Counted from the stretch's first letter, positions 26,870 through 36,569 are shown. The stretch: 64,000 nt of DNA from Porphyromonas crevioricanis (GCF_900167225.1 NZ_FUXH01000002.1:1-64000), one strand, 5' to 3'. The notes: generated from the letters alone by a model not told the origin. Made by a program: numbers and translations.

Positions 26870-27990
26870 TACTTGCTTTTGATGCCAAACGTTTTACGCA
26901 TAATAGAACCGGCTTAGGCAACTACAGCCGCTTCTTGTTGCAGGCTCTTGCCGAAACTTTCCCCGAGCATAGCTATCTGCTTTTCTCTCCGTCGGAAGGT
27001 AAACCGGAGTTGTACTCTTCTCTTTTGGAGCGGCACCCTTTGCACCTACATACACCCGATAGTCGATGGGGGTGCATCTTCCCTGCGGTATGGAGGTCGA
27101 GTGATATTCTCCGTCAGGTACAAAAAAGTGGAGCCGAGCTGTATCATGGTTTGAGCAATGAGCTTCCGCATGGCAAAACTACCAACCTGCCGATGCTGCT
27201 CACTGTTCACGACTTGATATATATGCGTTATCCGGACTTCTATAAGCCAATCGACAGACTGCTCTACAAAAAGAAATACGGAGACTCGGCTCGGAGAGCG
27301 GACCGCATTGTTGCCATTAGTGAGACAACAAAAACAGATTTGATAGATTACTTCGATATTTCTCCCGATAAAATCGATGTCGTCTACCAAGGCTGCCATC
27401 CTGCTTTTGCCATTGCTGATAAAGTTGCTGCCGAAGCAGCCAAATCTCGCTATGCTTTGCCCGATAGCTACATTCTTTTTGTGGGTAGTATAGAGGAGCG
27501 GAAAAACCTTGGCCTCATCGTGGAGGCTCTCTCGCTCTTACCCTTGCCGGATATACATTTGGTAGCTATTGGTCGTCACACGCCCTATACCGATCTGGTG
27601 AAAGAAAAGATTGTGAAGTTGGGTTTGCAAGATCGTGTGCATCTGTACCACAATATTCCTTTTCTTGATCTTCCTGCTATTTATCAGGCTGCAACTGTTT
27701 TTTGTTACCCTTCTCGTTTTGAGGGCTTCGGTATTCCTGTGATCGAAGCTCTCTCGTCTCGGATACCTGTTGTTGCTGCCACTGGGAGCTGCTTGGAAGA
27801 AGCCGGAGGGCCCGACCAACTCTATACAGATCCCGATGATCCTGAGATGTTGGCCTCGATGCTCGAAACGGCTATCTCGGATACAGCCAAGCGAGAGGAG
27901 ATGATAGTTCGAGGGCAAGAATATATCAAAGCATTCCGGGCTGACCGCATTGCGCAAGACATGATGCGGATATACCGCTCTTTAGTCTGA
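26866..27990 (+). CDS. Family 4 (GT-B) glycosyltransferase
   Basis: The 374-residue protein shows the N-terminal GLGNYSRFLLQAL and the linker GCHPAF. The C-terminal donor-binding domain has FVGSIEERKNLGLIVEAL and the E-x7-E motif region RFEGFGIPVIEAL. It is likely a mannosyl- or related transferase acting on lipid-linked intermediates. It starts inside the stop of the previous gene, and nothing on the same strand follows closely. Confidence 0.9.
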   Translation: MILAFDAKRFTHNRTGLGNYSRFLLQALAETFPEHSYLLFSPSEGKPELYSSLLERHPLHLHTPDSRWGCIFPAVWRSSDILRQVQKSGAELYHGLSNELPHGKTTNLPMLLTVHDLIYMRYPDFYKPIDRLLYKKKYGDSARRADRIVAISETTKTDLIDYFDISPDKIDVVYQGCHPAFAIADKVAAEAAKSRYALPDSYILFVGSIEERKNLGLIVEALSLLPLPDIHLVAIGRHTPYTDLVKEKIVKLGLQDRVHLYHNIPFLDLPAIYQAATVFCYPSRFEGFGIPVIEALSSRIPVVAATGSCLEEAGGPDQLYTDPDDPEMLASMLETAISDTAKREEMIVRGQEYIKAFRADRIAQDMMRIYRSLV

Positions 27991-28328
27991 AAAAGGAGCC
28001 TCTTGGCTCATTATTCCACAGATGTCAATGTCTTTCTAAACGTCATTTTTGTGGATGCTTGTTTAGCAGGATAACACTTCGGAGCCTGCATGGGAAAACA
28101 TATGTATTAAGATGCAAAGGGCCTGTTATATTTCTGTATACTTATCCTCCCTATAAGGCTACCCAACAAAGCCCGTTGCATGCCAAATTTATCGTCTTGA
28201 ACTATTACCTTTGCGCTGCGCGCTCCACAAGAGGAGCCGTGTGCAGGCCTTTCCTCGTGTTCTTTATCGCCGAAAAAGTCTGTGGACAATTATTCGTCTC
28301 AACGTTGCGCTCTCTAAAGTGATACAAG
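27991..28328. other. Intergenic region upstream of the asparaginase
   Basis: This 338-base gap holds a small hairpin GAGCC-TCTT-GGCTC (27996-28009) after the glycosyltransferase and a promoter box at 28206-28213. Nothing else is recognisable. Confidence 0.45.
28206..28213 (+). promoter_or_regulatory. Bacteroidota -7 promoter box
   Basis: TACCTTTG is an exact TAnnTTTG match 115 bases before the asparaginase start. No TTTG was found at the expected -33 distance. Confidence 0.5.
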
Positions 28329-29453
28329 ATGCAAGACAGTAACACAGCCCCCGAGGCATCCATCCTGTTGATATACACAGGTGGTACCATAGGAATGATA
28401 GAAAACCCCGATACGGGAGCTTTGGAAGCCTTCGACTTTGCCTATTTGTCGGAAAACCTACCCGAGCTAAAACGTTTTGGATTTAAGATAGACTCCATAC
28501 AGTTCGATCCTCCCGTAGATTCTGCCACAATAGATATTTCTCTGTGGTCTCGTTTGGCCGAAACCATAGCACAGCGTTATGAGGAATATGATGGTTTTGT
28601 TATCCTGCATGGCACAGATACGATGGCCTATACGGCCTCTGCTCTGAGCTTCATGTTAGATGGGTTGTGCAAGCCGGTGGTTCTGACAGGAAGTCAGTTG
28701 CCTATCGGCAAATTGCGAACTGATGGGAAAGAAAATCTCATTACAGCTATCGAGATAGCAGCGGCTCGCAATAGTTGCGGTTCCATGCGTATACCTGAGG
28801 TGTGCATCTTCTTTGAGAATTATCTGATGAGGGGTAACCGCTGTGCCAAAATATCGGCTGATCAGTTTAATGCGTTCGACACCTTCAATTACCCTCGTCT
28901 GGCTTTTGCCGGAATAGATATCCGTTACGAATCAACCTATATAGCTCCTTTGCCCAAGCCGGGGAAGAAGTTCGAGATACACACTGGTATGAATACGCAT
29001 GTTACTTTCCTCAAGCTTTTCCCTGGTATTTCTCCCGATGTTGTGCGAGCCACATTTGATATCCCCGGGCTTAAAGGAGTTGTCTTGGAGACTTATGGGA
29101 GTGGCAATGCGCCCATGGAGCCGTGGTTCCTCGACTTGATCCGTTTGGCCATAAGCAGAGGTATTGTGATCGTAAATGTGACACAATGCGTCATGGGGTA
29201 TGTGGATATGGTTAAGTATAAGACTGGCCTCTATCTCAAACAGATGGGCGTGGTGTCCGGCTATGACCTCACTTCGGAGTGTGCAATAGTTAAGCTCATG
29301 TACCTCTTTGGGCAGGGCTACGAACGAGACGAAGTGGCTCGACTCATGGAGGTACCCCTGCGTGGAGAGTTGAGCTGTGATCCAATCATTGCCCAGCGAC
29401 ATTTCGGGCACTGCGAACAATCTGTCCCGTCATTCGAAACAAACGGTATTTGA
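28329..29453 (+). CDS. ansA: L-asparaginase, type I (cytoplasmic)
   Basis: It hydrolyses asparagine to aspartate and ammonia. The 374-residue product has no signal peptide. The first catalytic threonine lies in LIYTGGTIGMIE and the second in ILHGTDTMAYTASALSFML; VVLTGSQLPIG and the lysine region KENL are also as expected. It suits amino-acid catabolism. It lies 26 bases before the next gene. Confidence 0.93.
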   Translation: MQDSNTAPEASILLIYTGGTIGMIENPDTGALEAFDFAYLSENLPELKRFGFKIDSIQFDPPVDSATIDISLWSRLAETIAQRYEEYDGFVILHGTDTMAYTASALSFMLDGLCKPVVLTGSQLPIGKLRTDGKENLITAIEIAAARNSCGSMRIPEVCIFFENYLMRGNRCAKISADQFNAFDTFNYPRLAFAGIDIRYESTYIAPLPKPGKKFEIHTGMNTHVTFLKLFPGISPDVVRATFDIPGLKGVVLETYGSGNAPMEPWFLDLIRLAISRGIVIVNVTQCVMGYVDMVKYKTGLYLKQMGVVSGYDLTSECAIVKLMYLFGQGYERDEVARLMEVPLRGELSCDPIIAQRHFGHCEQSVPSFETNGI

Positions 29454-29479
29454 TTGTGTAAGCGTTTGTTTGGAGTACC

Positions 29480-30292
29480 ATGATCCGGTTTATGAGCCTT
29501 GCCAGCGGAAGTAGTGGCAATTGCTATTATCTGGAGACTCCTATGGGAGCCCTGCTGATTGATACCGGGATCAATGTACGTACTATTGCTGCCAATCTGA
29601 AGACTGTCGGAGTCGATCTGCAGCAGAAGCTTCGCGCCATCCTGCTCACTCATGACCATGCCGATCATATTCGTTCCATAGGACGCACTTCGCTCAAGTA
29701 CGAGCTTCCTATCTATGCTACCGAAGCTGTTTTCGCTGGGATAGACAAGAGCCGTTACGTGGTGGAGAAACCTCACCTTTCACTCAGACATGTTATAGAC
29801 AAGGAGACTCCTTTTGAGTTGATAGGCTTGCGGGTAACTCCCTTTGATGTGCCACACGATGCTTCGGACAATGTCGGCTACTACATGGAAGGGGACGATG
29901 ATTTCCGTTTTTGCCTGCTCACCGATGTCGGGCATATTACTCCTACTATTCGCTCCTATGCAGGCCGAAGTAAGCATTTGGTCGTGGAGGCGAATTATGA
30001 CTCTGAGATGTTGATCGCTGGCCCATATCCTGATTTTCTAAAACAACGTGTTTCCGGGCCACGTGGGCATTTAAGCAACCAAACCACAGCAGATTTTCTG
30101 TCCGAAGTTTTCACTCCCGAGATGGAGAATATTTGGCTTTGCCATTTGAGTAAGGACAACAATCATCCGGAACTGTGTTGGAAGACGATAGAGAACCGAC
30201 TTTTCTATGAGGGAATCCGAGTGGGGAAGGATGTCAGTCTCACTGCCTTGGCAAGGACTCGCCCCTCTCCTTTGTATGTTTTGCAGGATTAA
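29480..30292 (+). CDS. Metallo-beta-lactamase-fold hydrolase, YycJ/WalJ-like
   Basis: The 270-residue protein opens with FMSLASGSSGNCYYLE and carries the metal motif LTHDHADHIRS. Later come FDVPHDASDNVGY and ANYDSEMLIAGPYPDFLKQR, all typical of the YycJ branch. Family members are proposed nucleases acting in DNA repair or cell-wall-linked processes. The substrate is not known from sequence. A very stable hairpin follows at 30323. Confidence 0.87.
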   Translation: MIRFMSLASGSSGNCYYLETPMGALLIDTGINVRTIAANLKTVGVDLQQKLRAILLTHDHADHIRSIGRTSLKYELPIYATEAVFAGIDKSRYVVEKPHLSLRHVIDKETPFELIGLRVTPFDVPHDASDNVGYYMEGDDDFRFCLLTDVGHITPTIRSYAGRSKHLVVEANYDSEMLIAGPYPDFLKQRVSGPRGHLSNQTTADFLSEVFTPEMENIWLCHLSKDNNHPELCWKTIENRLFYEGIRVGKDVSLTALARTRPSPLYVLQD

Positions 30293-30322
30293 GATGTATG
30301 ACTTGCTAAGCCTCCTCAAAAA

Positions 30323-30366
30323 AGCCCTCTCAAAACACTTTTCCTAATCAGTGTTTTGAGAGGGCT
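30323..30366. terminator. Two-way terminator hairpin
   Basis: AGCCCTCTCAAAACACT (30323-30339) and AGTGTTTTGAGAGGGCT (30350-30366) form a perfect 17-base stem with AAAA on both sides, so it could work on either strand. Confidence 0.85.
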
Positions 30367-30443
30367 AAAAAGTTCTCCTTGAGAGGTCGTGCAAGGAGAT
30401 TTGTGGGGCTACTCATGAGGGACTGTATACCGTTCCTCCCATT

Positions 30444-30560
30444 GAGACCGCTGCACAGTACGGTACTTGCTATGTTGTTTTCGACATTCGGGCTTAGTCA
30501 TAACGATGAGTATATCTCCTGCACCCTCAGTCTCATTTTAGATTACCATATTCTGCAAAG
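30444..30560 (+). repeat. Dispersed intergenic repeat, copy D
   Basis: It reads GAGACCGCTGCACAGTACGG, then TCGACATTCGGGCTTAGTCA and AACGATGAGTATATCTCCTG, then CACCCTCAGTCTC and ATTCTGCAAAGTC. It aligns with copies B and C. Confidence 0.6.
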
Positions 30561-30609
30561 TCAACAAAATGGCAAGTAATTGCCTTTCGGGAGCCCATCT
30601 AAAGGACTC

Positions 30610-32799
30610 TTATTCTTTTTCCCACTTGGCGCATTCACCACTTTCTGTCCTGAGTAAATAAAAACCCATTGGTAATTTGCTGACATCTATCCAATCGTTT
30701 TTGTCAGTCGTTTGCAGCACATCTACCAATTCTCCTGATGATAGTTGGTAGATACGGATGATGCACCCTTGCCACATCCCGACAATCCTGATGCAGCTCT
30801 TTGTTGGATTCGAGTATATGGCTATCGGGTTGTTCGCTTTACTTGTTGGCAATTCGGTGGAGATGTCGGAGTAATACTCATACGCACCGCAGTCTACGGA
30901 GTGGTTGTTTACTCTGGCATTTCCTGCGATGTCTTTCCCCTCAAGGACCCAATTGGGGATAAGCGAGCTGCTCCCTATGTTCGGGCCCTGGTCAATGTAT
31001 TCGGAACCGGCCTTGAGTCGCCAATCGGTTTGCTGTAATTCTTGTTGTTGTGCTTCATTACTCGGATTTCCCTCGAAAGTACTTGGTCGCACAAAGTTCT
31101 GGGTTGCCTTTTGAGATTCGGTAATGCAGCCGATAACTGATGATACATTCTCTTGGATGCTGTTGCCATTTGCGTTGTTTACTATGGTGGAGCAGTACAT
31201 ATATCCATTTGCTCCTTGGGTAGAAGTTCCGCTAGTATAGGTACCTCCTCCTTTTGCTATGGGAGCCGAAATCTCGTTGTTATAGATAACGCAATTGACT
31301 ACAGTGCCACAATAGTTCTCAATCCCTCCTCCATAAGCCATTTTGGGTAGGGAGTTGGGATTGGCTTGCGCTTTGTTGCCACTGACGAAGCAGCCGAAGA
31401 TAAGTCCAGGGTTGCCATCTCCGCCCAAGTTCTTAATTCCTCCTCCAAAGGCTTTTGCAAAAGCATTTGCCAAATTGTTTCTGATAACGCAGCCATGCAC
31501 TTTTCCCTTGTTGCAGATCCCTCCTCCTTCGGCATATTGATGCCCGTCCACCTTGTTCCCTTCGATGCGACATTTGTTTACCTCTCCATTTTTCTCGTTT
31601 GCCACTCCTCCGCCAATTACAGAAGAACTGCCGTCTGCCATATTGTTGTAGATGTTGCAATCCTCCATTTTCCCGTCGTTGTATACTCCGCCTCCGACGA
31701 CACCTCCGTTGCTGCCGGAGTGTGTCTTGGCATAATTATCCGAGATCGTGCAGCCTTCCATTTCCCCGTAAGAGTAGGCTCCTCCACCTTGAGCCGATGA
31801 GGAGGCGTAGGAGAAATTCTCCGCTATTTGGCATCTACTGACCTTGGCATGATTGAATATGCCTCCACCTTGGCTGAAAGCCATAGAAGAAGAGATATTG
31901 TTCCGAATGGAGCAGCCAGATACATGGCCGTTGTCATCATTGTATATCCCTCCCCCACAGGATGTAGAGTTGGGGTAGCCTTGGGTGTTGGCATTAGAGT
32001 TTTGTATACTGCTATTTTCTACGAGTCCGAGGTTATAAATGCTACCACCCATTGCTTTGGAAATACTCCTCTCCGAATGGCAAAGGTTATCGCAGAAAAG
32101 ACTGTTGCTAATTTTACCCTCATTGTATGCTCCTCCTCCGAATGCCGGATTGTATGCCGACTCGAAGCAGGCATTATTTCTTATCACACAATTGTTTATA
32201 GATAGGTTCTTTGTGATGTAGATCCCTCCGCCTTTGCCATCATTGGTGTTGTTCCCTCCTTCGATTGTCAGGCCATTGAGTTGAGTCTCTTGTACAAAAG
32301 GGCCATTCGAAGTGATCACCCTATAGCAGTTGGCTTCGTTCCCACTTACTTGCCAAGTCCATATTGGCAGATTTTCATTCTTTGCCGGTTTCCGAACCCA
32401 GTTGTCTTTGACTCCATCTACATCCCCGCTCAGGATAGTCCGATGTTGGAACTCCCATGCGGAGATGTTGCCATCACCATCATTGTCTGTTTTGGTTCTG
32501 CTGTCAATGTCATTTTCATTTCCTGCAAAGCCACCATAGAGATGTACCCCTTCTTTTATCACAAAGGTTTTGCTGCGAGGATCTTTCTCATTTAGTTGTT
32601 GAGTTGGATAGTAAGATCCGGCCGCTATCCAGATCTGATCTCCAACCGAGGCTTTGTTTATCATAGCTTGTATATCTCCCGATGCTTTTTCCCAAGAACT
32701 ACCGTCTCCGGTAGCTCCTTCCTTCACGAATAGGATGCGTTGAGCATTTGCATGGGTAGCCGATAATAGTAGCAGAATGCTAAGGATTGTATTTCTCAT
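30610..32799 (-). CDS. Secreted right-handed beta-helix protein with T9SS sorting domain
   Basis: The 729-residue product starts at MRNTILSI (32799) with a signal peptide ending ANAQ; an upstream ATG at 32817 would add six residues. Residues about 170-600 are built of repeats with GGGIYN or GGGVYNDGK followed by C-x-I-x-N-N, the pattern of parallel beta-helix or polymorphic-outer-membrane-type proteins. The end (IYQLSSGELVDVL, then LPMGFYLLRTESGECAKW) is a T9SS-type domain. It is a surface protein of unknown ligand. It faces away from the Lrp gene and converges with the YycJ-like gene. Confidence 0.87.
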   Translation of the reverse strand: MRNTILSILLLLSATHANAQRILFVKEGATGDGSSWEKASGDIQAMINKASVGDQIWIAAGSYYPTQQLNEKDPRSKTFVIKEGVHLYGGFAGNENDIDSRTKTDNDGDGNISAWEFQHRTILSGDVDGVKDNWVRKPAKNENLPIWTWQVSGNEANCYRVITSNGPFVQETQLNGLTIEGGNNTNDGKGGGIYITKNLSINNCVIRNNACFESAYNPAFGGGAYNEGKISNSLFCDNLCHSERSISKAMGGSIYNLGLVENSSIQNSNANTQGYPNSTSCGGGIYNDDNGHVSGCSIRNNISSSMAFSQGGGIFNHAKVSRCQIAENFSYASSSAQGGGAYSYGEMEGCTISDNYAKTHSGSNGGVVGGGVYNDGKMEDCNIYNNMADGSSSVIGGGVANEKNGEVNKCRIEGNKVDGHQYAEGGGICNKGKVHGCVIRNNLANAFAKAFGGGIKNLGGDGNPGLIFGCFVSGNKAQANPNSLPKMAYGGGIENYCGTVVNCVIYNNEISAPIAKGGGTYTSGTSTQGANGYMYCSTIVNNANGNSIQENVSSVIGCITESQKATQNFVRPSTFEGNPSNEAQQQELQQTDWRLKAGSEYIDQGPNIGSSSLIPNWVLEGKDIAGNARVNNHSVDCGAYEYYSDISTELPTSKANNPIAIYSNPTKSCIRIVGMWQGCIIRIYQLSSGELVDVLQTTDKNDWIDVSKLPMGFYLLRTESGECAKWEKE

Positions 32800-32895
32800 C
32801 GTATTTCCCTTTTTCAATTATAATGATTCTCTGTTTTGCTGAAACATACGGAAGCCTTTCTTGGCGGACCATTGAAGGAGAGATTCCTTCTCTGG

Positions 32896-32903
32896 CAAAG
32901 GTA
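32896..32903 (-). promoter_or_regulatory. Bacteroidota -7 box for the beta-helix gene
   Basis: The minus strand reads TACCTTTG, an exact consensus match about 97 bases before the start codon. No TTTG at -33. Confidence 0.5.
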
Positions 32904-33173
32904 AACTTTTATAGAATGGAAGATGCTCTTTTGCAGCTTGTTGCTGATGGTAGATGGAAGCTTGTATTTTTATTTGCTGCTGATTACCTTTGCTTGGACC
33001 TCTTTGGAGAATTGGAGAAGAGTGTTCTCCGAGTTTGTTTTTCTGTGGAGGTCTGTTTCCTCCTTCGTTTTGTCTCGATATAAGATTGATTTTCTTATTG
33101 TCGGAGGAGGAAAGGTTGGGCGTTTATTGTAGAGAGTAAGTTCCCCGTTCTGTGTGTATTCAATTCCTTGGAT

Positions 33174-33181
33174 TAACTTTG
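33174..33181 (+). promoter_or_regulatory. Bacteroidota -7 box for the Lrp/AsnC gene
   Basis: TAACTTTG matches TAnnTTTG exactly, 46 bases before the start codon. Confidence 0.55.
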
Positions 33182-33227
33182 CAGTTCGCAGAAGTATTAA
33201 GCTTAGTAACATAGATAGAGATAGATT

Positions 33228-33695
33228 ATGATCAAGTTAGACAGTCTGGATAGACGTATTCTCAGCATTATTAGTGAGAATGCTCGTACTCCGTTCAAGG
33301 ATGTGGCCGAGCAGTGCGGTGTATCTCGTGCCGCCATACATCAGCGTGTACTGCGTTTGCAAGAACAGGGTGTGATTATAGGTTCGGGTTATCATGTCAA
33401 TCCGAAGACATTAGGATATAGTACTTGTACCTATGTGGGAGTGAAGCTGGAGCGAGCCTCGCTTTATAAAGAAGTGGTGCCCAAGCTGTATAGTATTCCG
33501 GAGGTAATCGAATGTCATTATACCACCGGACCGTATTCTGTCTTGATCAAGCTGTACGCCAAAGACAATAATCATCTGATGCGTATCCTTAATGCCACTA
33601 TTCAGGAAATTCCCGGTATCATCGCTACCGAGACTCTTATCTCCCTTGATTTGGCTTTTGTACGCAATATCCCCATCCCGCAGGAGGAGCTTTGA
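33228..33695 (+). CDS. Lrp/AsnC-family transcription regulator
   Basis: The 155-residue protein has an N-terminal winged helix (LDSLDRRILSIISENART, then CGVSRAAIHQRVLRLQEQGVI) and a C-terminal ligand-sensing RAM domain (YVGVKLERA, then VIECHYTTGPYSVLIKLYAKD). This family senses amino acids and often controls its own gene. It has its own promoter box, and xseA follows by 52 bases. Confidence 0.93.
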   Translation: MIKLDSLDRRILSIISENARTPFKDVAEQCGVSRAAIHQRVLRLQEQGVIIGSGYHVNPKTLGYSTCTYVGVKLERASLYKEVVPKLYSIPEVIECHYTTGPYSVLIKLYAKDNNHLMRILNATIQEIPGIIATETLISLDLAFVRNIPIPQEEL

Positions 33696-33747
33696 GCCAG
33701 TTCTCAAAGGTCCCTTGTACTGTTCCCCGGAGGGAACGTAGCTGCCT

Positions 33748-35151
33748 ATGACCATTGCTCGCTCTTACTCCCTTGTGGAGCTTTGTCGGTCTTTGCGAGC
33801 ATGTATTGCTCATGGTTTCGACGGTAAATATTGGATACACGCCGAGACCTTGGATGTACGCACTAACGAAAGTAGCGGTCATTGCTATTTAGAACTGGTT
33901 CAGAAAGGAGAAGATGACGACCGACTGATAGCCCGTATGCGTGCTTCCATGTGGCGGAACGTAGCTGTGGAGGTTTGCAGCCGGTTCAAGCAGCAGACAG
34001 GAATGGACTTTGCTTCTGGTATGGAGGTAATGCTTCTGGTCTCTGTTTCTTTTCATGAGCAATTCGGCCTCTCTCTTGTCATTCACAATATAGATCCTGC
34101 CTACACCTTGGGCGACTTGGCTCGCCGCAGGCGGGAGATTGTGGATCGCTTGAAGCATGAGGGTTTGTTGGAGCGCAACAGAGAGCTTCCTCTGCCTCGT
34201 CCCGTACGCAGCCTCGCGATCATTTCTTCTGCTTCCGCTGCCGGGTATGGCGATTTCGTACACCATTTGTCCGATACGACCGAAGGTTTTGTTTTCTACA
34301 CACATCTCTATCCGGCTGTTATGCAGGGTGAGCAGGCCGAGCGTTCTATCCTTGTAGCCTTGGAGCGCATTGTGGCAGATTGCCGGTTATACGATGCTGT
34401 TGTTGTGATACGTGGAGGAGGAGCTGTGGCCGAGCTTAGTTGTTTTGATTCTTATGCCATAGCCAGAGCAGTGGCTCTTTTCCCTCTGCCTGTGATATGT
34501 GGTATCGGTCATGATAGAGATTGCTCTGTATTGGATATTGTAGCTTCTGTCTCGCTCAAGACACCCACAGCCGTAGCCGATTATCTCATTTCTTCGATGC
34601 GTAAGGAAGCCGATATGATAGAGCGTTTGGCAATGAACCTACGCATGGGGGCACAGCAATTGCTCCTCGGCTATGCCGATAGACAAGAGCGGTTGGCTAT
34701 CGGCCTTTCTCAGCCTTTGAACCGTCTGATGCGTTGCTATGCCGATCGGCTTGGGTCTTTGGAGAAGAGTCTGGCTGTGGAGGGGCATCGCTTCTTGCAA
34801 GTCGAACAGAGGCGTCTCTCGGGTATAAGTGATAAACTCCCTCTTCTCAGGCGAGAACAAACGAACCGTCTTCTACAACAACTGACTTTGTGCTGCCGAC
34901 GGATAGCTCCGGCTGCTCGGCAGTGTCTTGCTCTTCGGGATAGGGAGCTTAGTTTGCATGAGCAGGCTATCCGTCTTTCGGAACCAAAGCGTATCTTAGA
35001 GCGAGGTTTTGTCTTTGTTACAGGAGGAAATGGCCTTTTTCATACCAGATCCTCTTCGTTGGAAGCAGGAGAGCGGGTCTGTTTGCACTTTGCTGATGGG
35101 CAAAAGATTGCTCATATAGCGCATACTGAAGAGACTGACGAACAGCAGTAA
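33748..35151 (+). CDS. xseA: Exodeoxyribonuclease VII large subunit
   Basis: Large subunit of the single-strand exonuclease used in mismatch repair. The 467 residues include the N-terminal OB-fold (YWIHAETLDVRT-ES-GHCYLEL), then LAIISSASAAGYGDF, VVIRGGGAVAELSCFDSY and ICGIGHDRDCSVLD, and a long helical C-terminal part rich in Arg and Gln. The usual partner gene xseB does not follow: the next gene is a dehydrogenase, 51 bases on. Confidence 0.93.
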   Translation: MTIARSYSLVELCRSLRACIAHGFDGKYWIHAETLDVRTNESSGHCYLELVQKGEDDDRLIARMRASMWRNVAVEVCSRFKQQTGMDFASGMEVMLLVSVSFHEQFGLSLVIHNIDPAYTLGDLARRRREIVDRLKHEGLLERNRELPLPRPVRSLAIISSASAAGYGDFVHHLSDTTEGFVFYTHLYPAVMQGEQAERSILVALERIVADCRLYDAVVVIRGGGAVAELSCFDSYAIARAVALFPLPVICGIGHDRDCSVLDIVASVSLKTPTAVADYLISSMRKEADMIERLAMNLRMGAQQLLLGYADRQERLAIGLSQPLNRLMRCYADRLGSLEKSLAVEGHRFLQVEQRRLSGISDKLPLLRREQTNRLLQQLTLCCRRIAPAARQCLALRDRELSLHEQAIRLSEPKRILERGFVFVTGGNGLFHTRSSSLEAGERVCLHFADGQKIAHIAHTEETDEQQ

Positions 35152-35202
35152 AAGAGCATAGATGCAAGAAACATAATACAAACAATCATTTGTCTTATCA
35201 CA

Positions 35203-35955
35203 ATGAAACCTATTGCATTGATTACCGGAGCAACATCCGGGATAGGAAGGGCTACAGCTATCCGGCTGGCCGATTTGGGCTACAGACTGATCGTCGCAGG
35301 TCGTCGCCAAGAGAGGTTGGAGGAGTTGAAAGCCGAACTGGCAGGCCGTACCGAGCTTTTCCTCATTTGTCTGGATGTGCGATCTCAGGCCGAGGTTGAA
35401 TCCAAGCTGGGGCAGCTACCGGAGGAGTGGCGAATGGTAGAGGTCTTGATCAATAACGCCGGATTGGCAGCCGGCTTGGATCCCATACAACAGGGCAATC
35501 CCCAAGATTGGGATCGTATGATAGACACTAATATAAAGGGATTGCTATATGTAACACGTACGATTGCCCCTGGTATGTGTAAGCGTCGTAAGGGGCACAT
35601 TTTCAATCTGGGATCTATTGCCGGCAAGCAGGTCTATCCTAATGGAAATGTCTATTGTGCTACCAAGCATGCTGTAGATGCCCTCAGTAAGGGAATGCGT
35701 GTGGATATGCTTCCCTATGGAGTGAAAGTGACGCAAATTTGTCCCGGAGCTGTGGAGACGGAGTTTTCTCTAGTGCGTTTTCATGGGGATCAGCAAAGAG
35801 CCGACAATGTCTACAAAGGCTTTGAGCCACTCAAAGGCGAGGACATAGCCGATTGCATAGCTGCAGCTCTCACCTTGCCCGACAATATTTGTATCAATGA
35901 TATGCTGGTGATGCCCAAAGCGCAGGCTGACGGGATCTTTTTTCATAAGCATTGA
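35203..35955 (+). CDS. Short-chain dehydrogenase/reductase, YdfG-like
   Basis: The 250-residue protein has the Rossmann motif TGATSGIG, the NAG motif [10 protein letters not shown], and the catalytic serine and Y-x3-K in [30 protein letters not shown] and the length match the YdfG branch of NADP-dependent 3-hydroxy-acid or serine dehydrogenases. The substrate is uncertain. Confidence 0.9.
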   Translation: MKPIALITGATSGIGRATAIRLADLGYRLIVAGRRQERLEELKAELAGRTELFLICLDVRSQAEVESKLGQLPEEWRMVEVLINNAGLAAGLDPIQQGNPQDWDRMIDTNIKGLLYVTRTIAPGMCKRRKGHIFNLGSIAGKQVYPNGNVYCATKHAVDALSKGMRVDMLPYGVKVTQICPGAVETEFSLVRFHGDQQRADNVYKGFEPLKGEDIADCIAAALTLPDNICINDMLVMPKAQADGIFFHKH

Positions 35956-36074
35956 GTTTCGGATTTTTCGAGACTGAAGGATATTTGGCTGTGGATGGCA
36001 ATTGCATCCGGAGGAAAATACCGGTTGTGCACGTCTTACAGTTGCTATTTACTAACCCTCAAACACGAACAAAC

Positions 36075-36491
36075 ATGGGATTTATCAAGGAGTTTAAGGA
36101 ATTTGCCATGAAAGGCAATGTCATGGACATGGCTGTTGGTATCATTATCGGTGGAGCTTTGGGCAAGATTGTATCTTCGTTGGTCGAAGATGTGATTATG
36201 CCTCCTGTCGGAATGTTGCTTGGTAATGTTAATTTCTCCGACTTGCGAGTTGTCCTCAGAGGAGCAACTGTAGAAGCTGGAGAGACCATTCCGGAAGTAG
36301 CTATCAGATATGGAGCTTTCTTGCAAACTGCGATAGACTTTCTGATTATTGCTTTGGCTATATTCCTCATGATCAAGGCTATTAATAAGTTTAAGCGCAA
36401 AGAAGAACCAGTGGAAGAAGCTCCAGTAGCTCCGGCTGAGGATATTCGTTTGCTTAGTGAGATACGAGACCTGCTCAAGAAAGACAAATAA
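36075..36491 (+). CDS. mscL: Large-conductance mechanosensitive channel MscL
   Basis: The 138-residue protein opens with [22 protein letters not shown], the MscL N-terminal helix and start of TM1. TM2 is [14 protein letters not shown], followed by a charged C-terminal bundle. The start at 36075 is fixed by this N-terminus; the frame is open upstream without protein character. It releases solutes on osmotic downshock. A terminator follows. Confidence 0.95.
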   Translation: MGFIKEFKEFAMKGNVMDMAVGIIIGGALGKIVSSLVEDVIMPPVGMLLGNVNFSDLRVVLRGATVEAGETIPEVAIRYGAFLQTAIDFLIIALAIFLMIKAINKFKRKEEPVEEAPVAPAEDIRLLSEIRDLLKKDK

Positions 36492-36520
36492 GAGAGCTGC
36501 GTAGGCTTGTATAGGCCTAA

Positions 36521-36569
36521 AGAAGAGCCTCTCAAACCTTTTTCTATCAGAGGTTTGAGGGGCTCTTCT
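36521..36569. terminator. Terminator between mscL and the converging T9SS gene
   Basis: AGAAGAGCCTCTCAAACCT (36521-36539) pairs with AGGTTTGAGGGGCTCTTCT (36551-36569) with one G-T wobble. TTTTT lies in the loop and TCTT follows. Confidence 0.75.

Larger units (their letters stand above)
30293..30609. other. Intergenic region with terminator and repeat copy D
   Basis: This 317-base gap lies between converging genes. It has the terminator at 30323-30366 and the dispersed repeat at 30444-30560. The short open frame at 30379-30579 is a translation of the repeat. Confidence 0.55.
32800..33227. other. Divergent intergenic region, beta-helix gene / Lrp gene
   Basis: This 428-base gap holds one promoter box per direction (32896-32903 minus, 33174-33181 plus). 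The open frames inside have no protein character. Confidence 0.5.

Noticed and set aside
30379-30579. Small ORF downstream of the YycJ-like gene
   Set aside because: It is a translation of the dispersed repeat; the ORF at 2401-2622 likewise reads part of copy B.
35952-36074. N-terminal extension of MscL
   Set aside because: MscL always starts near [10 protein letters not shown]; the upstream frame is not conserved-looking.
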